This document shows positions 41,675 to 51,136 of a DNA stretch of 64,000 bases, in pieces. Below the pieces are notes generated by a model. That model was not told the origin of the DNA, made no database searches, and saw only the letters and a program-made list of their open reading frames with translations. Position 1 is the stretch's first letter; each line of letters starts with the position of its first letter. Source of the DNA: Nocardia sp. NBC_00416 (GTDB lineage: Bacteria > Actinomycetota > Actinomycetes > Mycobacteriales > Mycobacteriaceae). Made by a program: the position numbers and the translations under genes. Location: NCBI RefSeq assembly GCF_036032445.1, contig NZ_CP107932.1:312501-376500 (forward strand), read 5' to 3'.

Positions 41675-42979
41675 GTGCTTGCGCCGGGAATGCAGAATTT
41701 CCGCAGCGGAATCGGGAACAGAGATTGTGAGTGCTGGATGGTCGTCGGTCACGGGGTGGAGCAAAATACCTTTCGTCACGGGGAATTCCCCGACGAGCGT
41801 GGCCGATTCGGAAGATTCGGGGGCAGATATGTTCCCGAGGGCATCATGGCCGCGCTGCTCGAACTGGAGAGCGCCTACGAGCTGGCCCGCGCCGATGCGG
41901 CGTTCACCCGGGAGCTGACCCACCTGCTGCGCGTCCGGGTCGGGCGACCGACTCTGCTGCACGAGGTGCCGCGGTTCGCGGCGCGGTTGGCGACGCCGGG
42001 ACTGAAGGTCTATCTCAAGCGCGAAGATATGGCCCATACCGGCTCGCACAAGATCAATAATGCGCTCGGGCAGGGATTGCTGGCCAAGCGTATGGGTAAA
42101 CGCCGCATCGTTGCCGAAACCGGTGCGGGACAACACGGTGTGGCCGTCGCGACGGTCGGCGCGATGCTCGGATTGAACTGCACGATCTATATGGGCGCCG
42201 CGGATATGGAGCGTCAACAGCCCAACGTCGTCCGGATGCGCCTGCTCGGCGCGGACGTGCGAGCGGTGGATACCGGCAAGCGCCGGCTCAAGGACGCGAT
42301 CAGCGAGTCCGTCCGCGACTGGGTGTCGAATGTGGACACCACCCACTACCTGTTCGGCACCGCCGCCGGGCCCGCCCCCTATCCGCGGATCGTGCGGGAT
42401 TTCCAGACCACGATCGGCGTGGAGGCCCGGTCCCAGATCCTGGTGGCCGAGGGTCGCCTCCCCGACTATGTGATCGCCTGCGTCGGCGGTGGCAGCAACG
42501 CCGTGGGAGCCTTCCACCCGTTCACGGGTGACGCCCGCGTCCGGCTGGTCGGCGTGGAAGCCGCCGGGCGCGGTGTCGACACCGGCGAGCACGCGGCATC
42601 GCTGAGCGCCGGTACGCCCGGTGAGATCGACGGCAGCTTCAGCTATCTGCTGCAGGACGACGACGGTCAGATCGCCGGGACGCACAGCGTCGCCGCGGGG
42701 TTGGACTATCCCGGCGTCGGCCCGGAACTCAGCCATCTCAAGGACACCGGCCGGATGAGCCACGCCGCCGCGACCGATGCCCTGGCCCTGCGGGGTCTGC
42801 AGTTGCTCGGCCGCAGCGAGGGGATCATCGCGGCCCTCGAATCCGCGCACGCGGTAGGGCATCTGCTGGATCTGTCCGAACGCGACGAGCTGCCCGCTGA
42901 TTCGCTGGTCCTGCTGTGCTTGTCCGGCCGTGGCGACAAGGACCTGGATATCGCGGCACAGCAGTTGGGACTCGGCTGA
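41675..42979 (+). CDS. trpB: Tryptophan synthase beta subunit, stand-alone
   Basis: 434 residues from the GTG at 41675, chosen for the AGGAG 5 nt upstream; the ATG at 41738 lacks one. This adds about 21 residues (with CECW) to the conserved core, which begins near GRFGRFGGRYVPEG. PLP Lys about 126 is in GSHKINNALGQG, catalytic Glu in VAETGAGQHG, and the phosphate loop is CVGGGSNAVG. It condenses indole and serine to tryptophan. No trpA, trpC or other trp gene is adjacent, so this is probably a second or unlinked copy. Confidence 0.88.
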   Translation: MLAPGMQNFRSGIGNRDCECWMVVGHGVEQNTFRHGEFPDERGRFGRFGGRYVPEGIMAALLELESAYELARADAAFTRELTHLLRVRVGRPTLLHEVPRFAARLATPGLKVYLKREDMAHTGSHKINNALGQGLLAKRMGKRRIVAETGAGQHGVAVATVGAMLGLNCTIYMGAADMERQQPNVVRMRLLGADVRAVDTGKRRLKDAISESVRDWVSNVDTTHYLFGTAAGPAPYPRIVRDFQTTIGVEARSQILVAEGRLPDYVIACVGGGSNAVGAFHPFTGDARVRLVGVEAAGRGVDTGEHAASLSAGTPGEIDGSFSYLLQDDDGQIAGTHSVAAGLDYPGVGPELSHLKDTGRMSHAAATDALALRGLQLLGRSEGIIAALESAHAVGHLLDLSERDELPADSLVLLCLSGRGDKDLDIAAQQLGLG

Positions 42980-43375
42980 TCTCGCGGCCGGTGTCGGGCA
43001 CCCGACGCCGACGGTTCGTTCACCACCTCGAGTATCGCCGGTCCGGCCACGCAGGCCTCCCGCGCCGCGCAGGTACTGCGCCTGCGATGACAGCGGGCGG
43101 CTCCGCGCGGGATCCCGCTGCTCGGCATGACCTCGCTCACACGCGGCGGGGGAGCGCTCCGTGCGTGCCTTCGGAATTCCCTGCTCGCGGGCGTGACCGG
43201 GAATACCGCGGCCGGAAAATCGATTGATCTCGGGCGAAGCCGTAGGAAATACTGGCGCGTCACCGATGAGCGAAGCGCAGCTCACCCGTCTCTTCTCACG
43301 TGTGGCGCAGGAACGCGGTCATCGGCGACCGCCTTCGGGCCGCACCAGTTCGCTCACGACCTCCGGAGGTAGCCG
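42980..43375. other. 396-bp gap between trpB and the DHA2 exporter
   Basis: Open frames exist (for example from ATG 43266), but none has a ribosome-binding site or family features I trust. I see no repeat or terminator. Confidence 0.5.
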
Positions 43376-44839
43376 ATGCCCGCCCGAATTTCCCCGCGAA
43401 GAACCGGAGGGGGGACGCCGACCGTCGTCCGGCTGCTGGTGATCGCGACCTTCGTGGTGATCCTGAACGAGACCATCATGATCAACGCGATTCCGCGCCT
43501 GATGCACGACCTCGAGGTCACCGAACGGGCGGCGCAGTGGGTTTCCACATCCTTCATGCTCACGATGGCGGCAGTCATCCCGGTCACCGGCTGGTTCCTG
43601 CAGCGGGTTACCACCCGCCGGGCGTACGCGCTGGCGATGGGGATCTTTCTCGCGGGTACCGCGCTGTCGGCGGTCGCGCCGTCGTTCGCGGTGCTGCTGA
43701 TCGGCCGGGTCGTCCAGGCCGGTGGCACCGCGGTGATGATGCCGCTGCTGATGACCACCCTGATGACGGTGGTGCCCGAACGTGACCGTGGGCGGGTCAT
43801 GGGCAATGTCACGCTCGCCATCTCGGTGGCCCCGGCCATGGGTCCGGTGATCTCCGGCTTGGTGCTGCAGGTCGCGTCGTGGCGCTGGCTGTTCGTGCTG
43901 GTGCTGCCGATCGCGGGTGCGGTCACCTGGTTCGGTCTGCGCCGGCTGGAGAACATCGGCGAACCGGAGACGGGTTCGATCGACTGGTTCAGCGTGGTGT
44001 TCGCCGCGCTCGGTTTCGGCAGCCTCGTGTACGGGCTGAGCCGCTTCGAGGCCGGCAGCGTCGCCACGCCGGTGCTGATCACCGTCGCCGGAATCGCCCT
44101 CATCGGCTTGTTCGTGGCGCGGCAGCTGTGGTTGCAGCGTCACGGCACGCCGCTGCTGGATCTGCGCATTCTGCGTTCGGGTACCTACACCAAGGGCCTG
44201 ATCCTGATGGCGGTCGCATTCCTGGCGATGCTGGGTTCGATGATGCTGCTGCCGCTGTACCTGCAGAATCTGCGCGAGCTCTCGCCGCTGGAGACGGGGC
44301 TGCTGGTTATGCCCGGCGGTCTGGCCATGGGTCTGCTCGGACCGGTGATCGGCCGCCTGTTCGACCGATTCGGTGGGCGCATCCTGGTGATCCCGGGCGC
44401 GGTCGGCATCACCGCCGCGCTGGCCGGTTTCACCCAGATCTCCATCGATATGCCGTATTGGCAACTGCTGGCCCTGCACATCCTGCTCATGGTGTCGCTG
44501 GCCGCGGCGTTCACCCCGGTGTTCACCCTGGCGCTGGGCGCGCTGCCGGAGGACCTCTACTCCCACGGCAGTTCCATGCTGGGCACCCTGCAGCAGGTCG
44601 CCGCCGCCCTCGGTACGGCCCTGGTCGTCACGGTGATGGCGAGCCGCACCAGTGCGCTGGAGGCGGCGGGCTACGACGCGGTCACCGCCCAACTCGACGG
44701 TATGCGGCTGGCCTTCGTGGTCTCGGCGGCGTTGGCGGTGATCGTGATCGTGACGGCTGTACTGCTGCCCAACCGGTCCAGTGCGCCCGGCGAGGCGGAC
44801 GGCACCGAGAAGCCGGAAGCCGAATTGGTCGAGGCCTGA
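43376..44839 (+). CDS. DHA2 family MFS multidrug exporter (EmrB/QacA-like)
   Basis: 487 residues with 14 predicted helices, typical for DHA2. FVVILNETIMINAIPRLMHDL and QWVSTSFMLTMAAVIPVTGWF hold the membrane-embedded acidic residue and motif C-like region of EmrB-type antiporters; GRVVQAGGTAVMMPLL is helix 4. CGGAGG precedes the ATG. No TetR or MarR regulator is adjacent. Substrate unknown. Confidence 0.9.
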   Translation: MPARISPRRTGGGTPTVVRLLVIATFVVILNETIMINAIPRLMHDLEVTERAAQWVSTSFMLTMAAVIPVTGWFLQRVTTRRAYALAMGIFLAGTALSAVAPSFAVLLIGRVVQAGGTAVMMPLLMTTLMTVVPERDRGRVMGNVTLAISVAPAMGPVISGLVLQVASWRWLFVLVLPIAGAVTWFGLRRLENIGEPETGSIDWFSVVFAALGFGSLVYGLSRFEAGSVATPVLITVAGIALIGLFVARQLWLQRHGTPLLDLRILRSGTYTKGLILMAVAFLAMLGSMMLLPLYLQNLRELSPLETGLLVMPGGLAMGLLGPVIGRLFDRFGGRILVIPGAVGITAALAGFTQISIDMPYWQLLALHILLMVSLAAAFTPVFTLALGALPEDLYSHGSSMLGTLQQVAAALGTALVVTVMASRTSALEAAGYDAVTAQLDGMRLAFVVSAALAVIVIVTAVLLPNRSSAPGEADGTEKPEAELVEA

Positions 44840-44949
44840 TCGACCCGTTCGCCGATATTCTCGGCCCGGACAGTCATATTCTTTCGGCGGCGGGCCGGAA
44901 GAGGAGACGAGCATGGGCGTCCTCCCGGATACGAGGACAGAGAGGCGCA

Positions 44950-45414
44950 ATGTTCATGTCGGCATACAGGTTTCGGAGTCCGCGGTGGGCGGCGGCTTTG
45001 TTCGGTGCGACCGCACTGGTTGCGATACCGCTGTTCTCGGCGCCCGCGGCACAGGCCGCCGTCGCGCCGGTGATCCGGCTCGACATCACCGGTGAACCGA
45101 CCACGGCGTCGGCGGACACGGTGCCCACCGGATGCACGGTGACCGTGGAGGCGACCGTCACCCTGCCCGACGGCAGTCCGGTGGAGTACGGCACGGTGGA
45201 GTTCTTCAATCGGCTGCCCAGCAACGGCGATATCGCGCTGGGGAAGGTCCCGGTGGCCTATGGCCGGGCCACCGTCCAGTGGACTCCCACCGCGTCCGGT
45301 GTGAACGGTCTCAGCGCGGGCTATGCCGACGGGCTGCCCGATATTCTGCCGGTATCCGCGGGCGCCGAAGTGACCGCGCGCCCCGGGGTCCGGCTCGGCG
45401 GGTTGTGTCTGTGA
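44950..45414 (+). CDS. Small secreted Ig-like-domain protein
   Basis: 154 residues. The signal peptide is visible: basic start, hydrophobic core, and the AQA-AV cleavage site near residue 35. The mature part is a single beta-sandwich resembling bacterial Ig-like (Big_3/5-type) repeats, with TVEATVTLPDGSPVEYGTVEFFN and AYGRATVQWTPTASGVNGLSAGY. Two cysteines, near residue 60 and at the C-terminus, could form a disulfide. AGAGAGG lies upstream. Unlike most Ig-like domain proteins, it is a single free domain. Function unknown. Confidence 0.7.
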   Translation: MFMSAYRFRSPRWAAALFGATALVAIPLFSAPAAQAAVAPVIRLDITGEPTTASADTVPTGCTVTVEATVTLPDGSPVEYGTVEFFNRLPSNGDIALGKVPVAYGRATVQWTPTASGVNGLSAGYADGLPDILPVSAGAEVTARPGVRLGGLCL

Positions 45415-45419
45415 CGGCG

Positions 45420-45425
45420 TAGATT
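45420..45425 (+). promoter_or_regulatory. -10 box of the IclR gene (leaderless)
   Basis: TAGATT ends 7 nt before the ATG at 45433, and there is no ribosome-binding site. Confidence 0.45.
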
Positions 45426-45432
45426 CGGCGGT

Positions 45433-46218
45433 ATGTCGAGGGAAGACGGCGCGGCGGCCGCGAACCACCAGCCGTTGCTGGTGCTGGTGAAGATCACCGA
45501 GATTCTCGATGCCTTCTCGCTGGCCCGCCCGTCGTTGACGCTCGGTGAGATCCAGCAGACCACCGGATTCCCCACTTCCACGGTGCAGCGGCTGGTCACG
45601 AACATGGTGGCGCAGGGTCTGCTGGATCGCGCCGGGGACCAGATCCGGATCGGGCTGCGGATGAGTTATTGGGCGGCCACGGCGGTGAAGGGGCTGGATC
45701 TGCTGTCGATCGTCAACCCGGTCCTGGTCGATATTCGGGACAAGACCGGCGAAACGGCCTGCGTGTTCCGTGCCGAGCACGGTTTCCGGGTGTGTGTGGC
45801 CATCGCCGAGACCCGGCACGCGCTACGCCGGGACATGTACGTCGGCAAGATCATCCCGCTGTACGCCGGTTCCGCGGGCCGGATTCTGCTGGCCTGGAAC
45901 CCGGAACTCGCCGGGCGGGTGCTCTCGGCGCCGCTGGAACCGCTGACCGAGGGCACGGTGACGAGTCCGCAGGAACTGCGCTCGCTGATCGACCGGGCCC
46001 GGGCGGACGGCTACGCGATCAGCGCCGGCGAGCGGGAGGATTCCGCCTCCGGGCTGTCCGCGCCGATCTTCGACGCGGCCGGGAACGTGCTCGCGGCGTT
46101 GACGATCAGCGGCCCGACGATCCGGATGCCCCTGACGCAGTGCGAGGCCTGGGTGGACCTGCTCGTCGGATACGCCGAACAGGTCACCCGGACGCTGGGC
46201 GGCCGTATTCCGGCCTGA
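45433..46218 (+). CDS. IclR-family transcriptional regulator
   Basis: 261 residues. The winged HTH occupies about residues 15-75 (LTLGEIQQTTGFPTSTVQRLVTNMVAQGLLDR in outline). The effector domain has the conserved GETACVFRAEHG, PLYAGSAGRILLAW and GYAISAGEREDSASGLSAPIF segments. IclR proteins control aromatic and organic-acid catabolism. It is convergent with the hydroxyacid dehydrogenase operon (gap 13 nt) and is the obvious candidate regulator of it. Confidence 0.87.
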   Translation: MSREDGAAAANHQPLLVLVKITEILDAFSLARPSLTLGEIQQTTGFPTSTVQRLVTNMVAQGLLDRAGDQIRIGLRMSYWAATAVKGLDLLSIVNPVLVDIRDKTGETACVFRAEHGFRVCVAIAETRHALRRDMYVGKIIPLYAGSAGRILLAWNPELAGRVLSAPLEPLTEGTVTSPQELRSLIDRARADGYAISAGEREDSASGLSAPIFDAAGNVLAALTISGPTIRMPLTQCEAWVDLLVGYAEQVTRTLGGRIPA

Positions 46219-46231
46219 CACCACTGCGCGG

Positions 46232-47227
46232 TCAGCGAGCCAGTGCCTCCGGGTTGACCGGGTACGGCGGACGTTCTCCGCGCGCGATGGCGACAGCGTT
46301 CTCCGCGCAGCGGCGGGCCATCTCGGCCCGCACCGGAACCGTCGCGCTGCCGAGGTGCGGTAGCAGCACGGTGTTGGGGAGTTCGGCGAGTCCGGGCGCC
46401 AACCGCGGTTCGTCTTCGTACACATCCAGCCCGGCGCCCGCGATCGTTCCGTCGCGCAGCGCCGTGACCAGCGCCGACTCGTCGACGATCGGGCCGCGCG
46501 CGGTATTGATCAGGATCGCCGACCGCTTCATCGACCGGAGTACGGATCCGTCCACCAGATGGCGGGTTTCGGCGTTCAGTGGGACGTGCACCGACAGATA
46601 GTCGCTGGTCTCCACCAGCTCCGGCCACGACACATGCCGCACCCGACCGGCGAATTCACCCAGTTCTTCCGCGCTCACCGCGCGGTCGCCGGGCGGCCGG
46701 GGACAGAACGCCACGGTCATTCCGAAGGCCAGCGCGCGCCGGGCCGTGGCGCGCGCGATCCGGCCGAAACCGGCCAGTCCGAGTGTCGCACCGCTGACAT
46801 CGTGGCCCAGCAGCAATTCCGGTTCCCAGCCCCGGAATTTCCCGGCCCGGACGAAAGCGTCGGCCTCCACGCATCGCCGCGCGACAGCGAGCACGAGCAG
46901 GAACGCGAGATCGGCCGTGGCGTCGGTGAGGACACCCGGGGTGTTGCCGACCACGATCGAATTCGCGGTGGCCGCGGCGATATCGATATTGTTGTAGCCC
47001 ACCGCGAAATTACTGATGCCGGTGATCCGCGCCCGATCCAGCAGATCCGCGTCGAATTCGTCCTGTAGTTGTGCCACCACCACCCGGTAGGCGCCGGACG
47101 CGCAGGCGTCCGCCAATTCGTCGCGACTCGGCCGCGTCGCGGCCACCGTCACCGTTCCCGCGGTCTCGAGCAGTCGCATACCGGGATCGGGCAGGGGAGT
47201 GGTGACGAGAAAATCCGTGGGTGTCAC
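46232..47227 (-). CDS. D-isomer-specific 2-hydroxyacid dehydrogenase (glyoxylate reductase-like)
   Basis: 331 residues from the GTG at 47227, which overlaps the lyase stop (GTGA); the longer frame upstream has no support. NAD-binding LGLAGFGRIARA, catalytic Arg in ILINTARGPIVDE, Glu in DVYEDEP and His in LLPHLGSAT are the family's key residues. SNFAVGYNNIDI is typical of glyoxylate/hydroxypyruvate reductases. It is the last gene of the GntP/CoA-transferase/lyase operon and would interconvert a 2-oxo and a D-2-hydroxy acid there. Confidence 0.88.
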   Translation of the reverse strand: MTPTDFLVTTPLPDPGMRLLETAGTVTVAATRPSRDELADACASGAYRVVVAQLQDEFDADLLDRARITGISNFAVGYNNIDIAAATANSIVVGNTPGVLTDATADLAFLLVLAVARRCVEADAFVRAGKFRGWEPELLLGHDVSGATLGLAGFGRIARATARRALAFGMTVAFCPRPPGDRAVSAEELGEFAGRVRHVSWPELVETSDYLSVHVPLNAETRHLVDGSVLRSMKRSAILINTARGPIVDESALVTALRDGTIAGAGLDVYEDEPRLAPGLAELPNTVLLPHLGSATVPVRAEMARRCAENAVAIARGERPPYPVNPEALAR

Positions 47228-48162
47228 GCACGCGCTCCGATCACCCAGTCGAAAGCCCGCGCTTCCGAGCGCGCGCCCTGGGCGGTCTTGGAACGGTTGG
47301 GCTCGCCCAGTTCGGCGAGCAGCGTCTCGCCGGCCGCGACCAGTGCCGCCAGTGCCGCGGGGGTCAGCCACTCCGGGCGGGTGGCGAACAGCAGATCCTC
47401 GGTAGCGGTGTTACCGCTGGCGCCCGGCGCGAACGGGCATCCGCCGAGCCCACCCAGAGATCCGTCCACCAGAGTCGCGCCCGCGTCGATGGCGGCGAGG
47501 GTATTGGCGACACCGAGACCCCAGGTGTCGTGACCGTGATAAACGATCCGGCGCTGCGCGGTGGTGGCCCGGACTCCTTCGATCAGCTGCCGCACCTGCG
47601 CGGGCACTGCTTGGCCGAGGGTATCGCAGACGACGATATCGTCGGCCCCGTCGGTGCGCGGGTCGGCGGCGATGCCGAGTACCCGGCTGGGATCGACGAC
47701 ACCTTCGAACGGGCAGGTGAACGAGGTCGCGATACAGAGCTGGATGGCGCCGCCGCAGTCCCGGGCCAATTCGATCGCCGCGGGCATGGCGGCGACACTG
47801 TCCTCGGTGCTGCGTCCGATATTGGCCTTGTTGTGCGAATCCGACGCCGACAGGCAGTACTGGAAATTGCGCGCGCCGGCCGCGGCCGCTTTCTCCACAT
47901 GACGCGGCGTGGCCACCCACACCCAGCACTTCGCGAGTTCCTCCGGCGTCAGCGCCGCGATCACCTCGAGGGTGTTCGCCAGTGGCGGCACCAGGTCGGG
48001 GCGGGCCATGGAACCGATCTCCAACTCGGGCACACCCACCGCGAGCAGTTCGCGGGCGAGAGCCACCTTGCGTTCGGTGTCCAGGGGTTTCCCGGTGAGC
48101 TGCAGTCCGTCGCGCAGTGTGACGTCGCGCAGCTGCGCCGCCGGTGTGTAGGAGAAGGTCAT
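47224..48162 (-). CDS. HMG-CoA lyase-family enzyme
   Basis: 312 residues. RDVTLRDGLQ (catalytic Arg and Asp), GSMARPDLVPPLAN, the metal-ligand HGHDTWGLGVANT and the signature GGLGGCPFAPGASGNTATED with the catalytic Cys identify an HMG-CoA lyase-type aldolase. HMG-CoA lyase makes acetyl-CoA and acetoacetate; relatives cleave citramalyl-CoA-like or other 3-hydroxyacyl-CoAs. It overlaps the genes on both sides by 4 nt, and the CoA-transferase upstream would supply its CoA ester. Confidence 0.88.
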   Translation of the reverse strand: MTFSYTPAAQLRDVTLRDGLQLTGKPLDTERKVALARELLAVGVPELEIGSMARPDLVPPLANTLEVIAALTPEELAKCWVWVATPRHVEKAAAAGARNFQYCLSASDSHNKANIGRSTEDSVAAMPAAIELARDCGGAIQLCIATSFTCPFEGVVDPSRVLGIAADPRTDGADDIVVCDTLGQAVPAQVRQLIEGVRATTAQRRIVYHGHDTWGLGVANTLAAIDAGATLVDGSLGGLGGCPFAPGASGNTATEDLLFATRPEWLTPAALAALVAAGETLLAELGEPNRSKTAQGARSEARAFDWVIGARA

Positions 48163-49400
48163 GCCGAAACCTCTGCTTCCGAAGTGCCCGTGACGGCGTC
48201 GATCTCGTCTTCGCGCAGGTGCAGCACCGACGCGAGCACTTCGCGCGTGTGTTCACCCAGGTCGGGGCCGATTGTACGGATCGGCAACGAGGTCGCGCCG
48301 ATCACCGGCACGATGCCGGGGAATCCCACCGAGGTGGGTTCGGCGGCGCCGGTGTCCACCTCGAATCGCTGGATCATGTTCCGGGCGGCGTACTGCTCGT
48401 CGGAGCAGATATCGGCCGCGGTGTAGATCGGGCCCGACGGCACCCCGGCGGCGTCGAGGATCCGCAGCGCATCGTCACGGGTGTGGCGGCCCGTCCACTC
48501 GGCGATGGCCGCGTCGAGCTCGTCGCGCCGTGCCCAGCGCCCGGCATTGTCGCGCAGGTCCGGGTCGGCGGCCAGGTCCGGGCGATCGATCGTTTCCATA
48601 TAGCGCTGGAAGATGGCGTCGCCGTTACCGGCGACGATGATGCTGGCGCCGTCGCGGCACGGGTAGGCGTTGCTGGGGGCTATCCCCTCCATCCGGCCGC
48701 CGACACGTTCCCGTTGCACCCCGTAGGCGAGGTAGTCGGGGACCAGCGACTCCATCACCGACAGGATCGATTCGTTGAGCGCCACATCGATGATGCGCTC
48801 CGCCAAGGGAACAGGGGTATCGCTGCGGGCGCGCTGGAACAGGGCCATCACCGTGCCGAACGCGGCGTAGATTCCGGCGATCGAATCACCGATCGAGACG
48901 CCGGTGCGCACCGGCGGCCGGTCCGGATCGCCGATGAGTTCGCGCAGTCCGCCGACCGCCTCGGCGACCGCCGCGAATCCGGGGCGCGCGGAACGGGGGC
49001 CCGTCTGACCGTAGGCGGAGATGCGGGTGATCACCACGTCCGGGTTGGCCTCCTGCAGCACCTCCGGGCCGAGCCCCCATTTCTCCAGCGTGCCCGGCCG
49101 GAAGTTCTCCAGCAGTACATCGGATTCGCGGACCAGGTCCAGGACCAGGGCGCGGCCGGTCTCGGTTTTCAGGTCGATCACGACGGACTTCTTGTTGCGG
49201 TTGACGGTGCGATAGAGCATGGAGGTCTCGCCGCCGTACAGCCGCCACCGGCGCAGTTCGTCACCGGTGCCCGGGCGTTCGACCTTGATCACCTCGGCTC
49301 CGAAATCGGCCAGCATCCGGCCCGCGGTCGGCGCGGCGATGTAGTTGCCCAGTTCCAGGACGCGGATCCCGGCGAGCGGCCGCACAGGCTCGTTGCGCAT
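48159..49400 (-). CDS. CaiB/BaiF class III CoA-transferase
   Basis: 413 residues from the ATG at 49400. LAGIRVLELGNYIAAPTAGRMLADFGAEVIKVERP is the family N-terminus in outline; NRNKKSVVIDLKTETGRALVLDLV, LLENFRPGTLEKWGLG and ARPGFAAVAEAVGGL follow in order. It moves CoA between carboxylic acids, here probably activating the operon's substrate for the downstream lyase. The donor is probably succinyl-CoA or acetyl-CoA, which the sequence cannot tell. Confidence 0.9.
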   Translation of the reverse strand: MRNEPVRPLAGIRVLELGNYIAAPTAGRMLADFGAEVIKVERPGTGDELRRWRLYGGETSMLYRTVNRNKKSVVIDLKTETGRALVLDLVRESDVLLENFRPGTLEKWGLGPEVLQEANPDVVITRISAYGQTGPRSARPGFAAVAEAVGGLRELIGDPDRPPVRTGVSIGDSIAGIYAAFGTVMALFQRARSDTPVPLAERIIDVALNESILSVMESLVPDYLAYGVQRERVGGRMEGIAPSNAYPCRDGASIIVAGNGDAIFQRYMETIDRPDLAADPDLRDNAGRWARRDELDAAIAEWTGRHTRDDALRILDAAGVPSGPIYTAADICSDEQYAARNMIQRFEVDTGAAEPTSVGFPGIVPVIGATSLPIRTIGPDLGEHTREVLASVLHLREDEIDAVTGTSEAEVSA

Positions 49401-49423
49401 ATCTTCCCTATCGTCTCGGATGT

Positions 49424-50812
49424 TCACAGGACCGCGCTCAGCGGCAGGATGAGCAGGATCGCCACCACCGAGGCGATCGAGACCCCGACCGAGCACGTTT
49501 TCAACGTGCCCCGCGTGGTCTGGCCCATCAGCGACTGGAGCAGCCAGAAGGTGTTGCTGGTGACGTGCACGGCGAACAGCGATCCGGCTCCCGCGGCGAG
49601 AGCGATGAGCACCGGATCGATCCCGAGCGCCGGCGCGACCGGGGCGAGGATGCCCGCGGCGGTGATCGCCGAGATCGTCACCGAACCGACCGCGATGTGC
49701 AGGATCGCCGCGATCACCCACACCATCAGCAGCGGGGCGGCGGTGCTCGCGGTGAAATAGTCGCCGAGGATGTCGCCGAGTCCGGTGGCCGCGATGGTGG
49801 CGGCCAGCGACCCGCCGACCCCGGTGAGGATCAGGATCTGCCCGCTTTCCTGGAATCCGGTCGCGATCGAACGCTGGATCCGTTCGATGCCGACGCTGCG
49901 GCGGCCGACGACACTGGTTCCGATGAGCCCGATCAGCAGGGCGATGACCGGCGTGGAGAGGAATTCGATCACCGGATTGTGGATTTCGGCGACATCCAGG
50001 ATGGCTCCGGCCGCGATCAGCACCAGCGCGGTGATCAGTGGCGCCATCAGCAGCGGCAGCGGGGTACGGACCGCGGCCCGCGCAGGAGAGTCGACGGCCA
50101 CGCCGCCGAGGCCGGTTGCCGACATGGTCTCGCCGGCCGCGGATTCGTCCTTGTCTTCACCGGGAAAGGGCTGTTCGTCGCGGTCTTCGTTCCACCAGCC
50201 CCGGTCGAAGAGGAAACTCATGATCGCGACCGCGATCGTGACGGTGGGAATCACCAGGATCAGGCCGAACAGCAGCATTGTGCCCAGCGGTACGCCGAGC
50301 AGTCCGGCCAGTGCCAGCGCGCCGACGCCCGGCACGGTCAGCACGATGCCGCATTCGCCGCCGATGGCCAGTGCGGTGGCCATCCGGGCGGTGCCCTTCT
50401 TGTCGATCCTGGCCGCGGCGGAGCGGGCCAGCGGAGCTGATATCACCAGCAGGACGTCGAGGTAGATCGATTGCAGCGCGGTCGCCACGGTCAGCGACAG
50501 CGCATACGGCATGCGATCGACACCGAATACGCGGATCAGCGCCTGGACCAGGCGTTCGATCGCGCCGGTTTCCTGCAGCATCGCACCCGTCAGAACTCCG
50601 AAAGCGATGAGCAGTCCGACCTCGGCCATGATGTCGCCGAAACCCGTCGCGATGGTGTCGATCGTTTGCTCGGTGCCCAGCCCCGCCGTGAGTCCCAGAT
50701 AGGCCGAGCCGAGGACCAGCGATACCGCCGGATTGATTTTGAGTCTGATGATCAGGACGACTACGGCAAGGATCGCGGCGCCTGTGTTGATCATCGTTGC
50801 AAGGTCTGACAT
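49424..50812 (-). CDS. GntP-family carboxylate/gluconate permease
   Basis: 462 residues with about 12-14 helices. The GntP family is recognised from GFGDIMAEVGLLIAFGVLTGAML, FGVDRMPYALSLTVATALQSIYLDV and GGSLAATIAATGLGDIL. These are proton symporters for gluconate, glycerate and related hydroxyacids. First gene of the operon, 23 nt before the CoA-transferase, so it most likely imports the hydroxy(di)acid that the pathway consumes. A hydrophilic loop (WWNEDRDEQPFPGEDKDE) between helices is unusually long and acidic. Confidence 0.88.
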   Translation of the reverse strand: MSDLATMINTGAAILAVVVLIIRLKINPAVSLVLGSAYLGLTAGLGTEQTIDTIATGFGDIMAEVGLLIAFGVLTGAMLQETGAIERLVQALIRVFGVDRMPYALSLTVATALQSIYLDVLLVISAPLARSAAARIDKKGTARMATALAIGGECGIVLTVPGVGALALAGLLGVPLGTMLLFGLILVIPTVTIAVAIMSFLFDRGWWNEDRDEQPFPGEDKDESAAGETMSATGLGGVAVDSPARAAVRTPLPLLMAPLITALVLIAAGAILDVAEIHNPVIEFLSTPVIALLIGLIGTSVVGRRSVGIERIQRSIATGFQESGQILILTGVGGSLAATIAATGLGDILGDYFTASTAAPLLMVWVIAAILHIAVGSVTISAITAAGILAPVAPALGIDPVLIALAAGAGSLFAVHVTSNTFWLLQSLMGQTTRGTLKTCSVGVSIASVVAILLILPLSAVL

Positions 50813-50904
50813 GTGCTTTTCCCATCGAGTCGCACCGGGCCGAGTGCCTCTCCCGCTCTTGCGAAGCGGCAGGGCTGTCGTGACTCAGGCCACAGTGGGT
50901 TCAC

Positions 50905-50934
50905 ATTATGAGCACAGACTCACGATATAGGCAA
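50905..50934 (-). promoter_or_regulatory. Promoter of the GntP operon
   Basis: On the minus strand TTGCCT (50934-50929), 18 nt, CATAAT (50910-50905). The AT-rich spacer contains TATCGTGAG and its partial mirror CTCATAA, a possible IclR-type operator. Confidence 0.45.
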
Positions 50935-51136
50935 TAACGCGCGGGGTTCTCGGCCGTCCTCGAACGCCCGGTCCGAATGGTTGCCCACCCGGGTCGCGGT
51001 GGATACCGTTAGCTCACCACGGACCGCGGAGCGGATCTGAGCTGCCCTCGTCCGTGTCCGCGTCTGTTCTCTTCCGGCCTTCGAGAGGCCTCCCGTCATC
51101 GCTCGACTCGCGCGAAACGAACACGGAGGACACGCC

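Noticed and set aside
43266..43442. 58-codon frame ahead of the DHA2 exporter
   Set aside because: No ribosome-binding site, overlaps the exporter start, and the composition is unremarkable.
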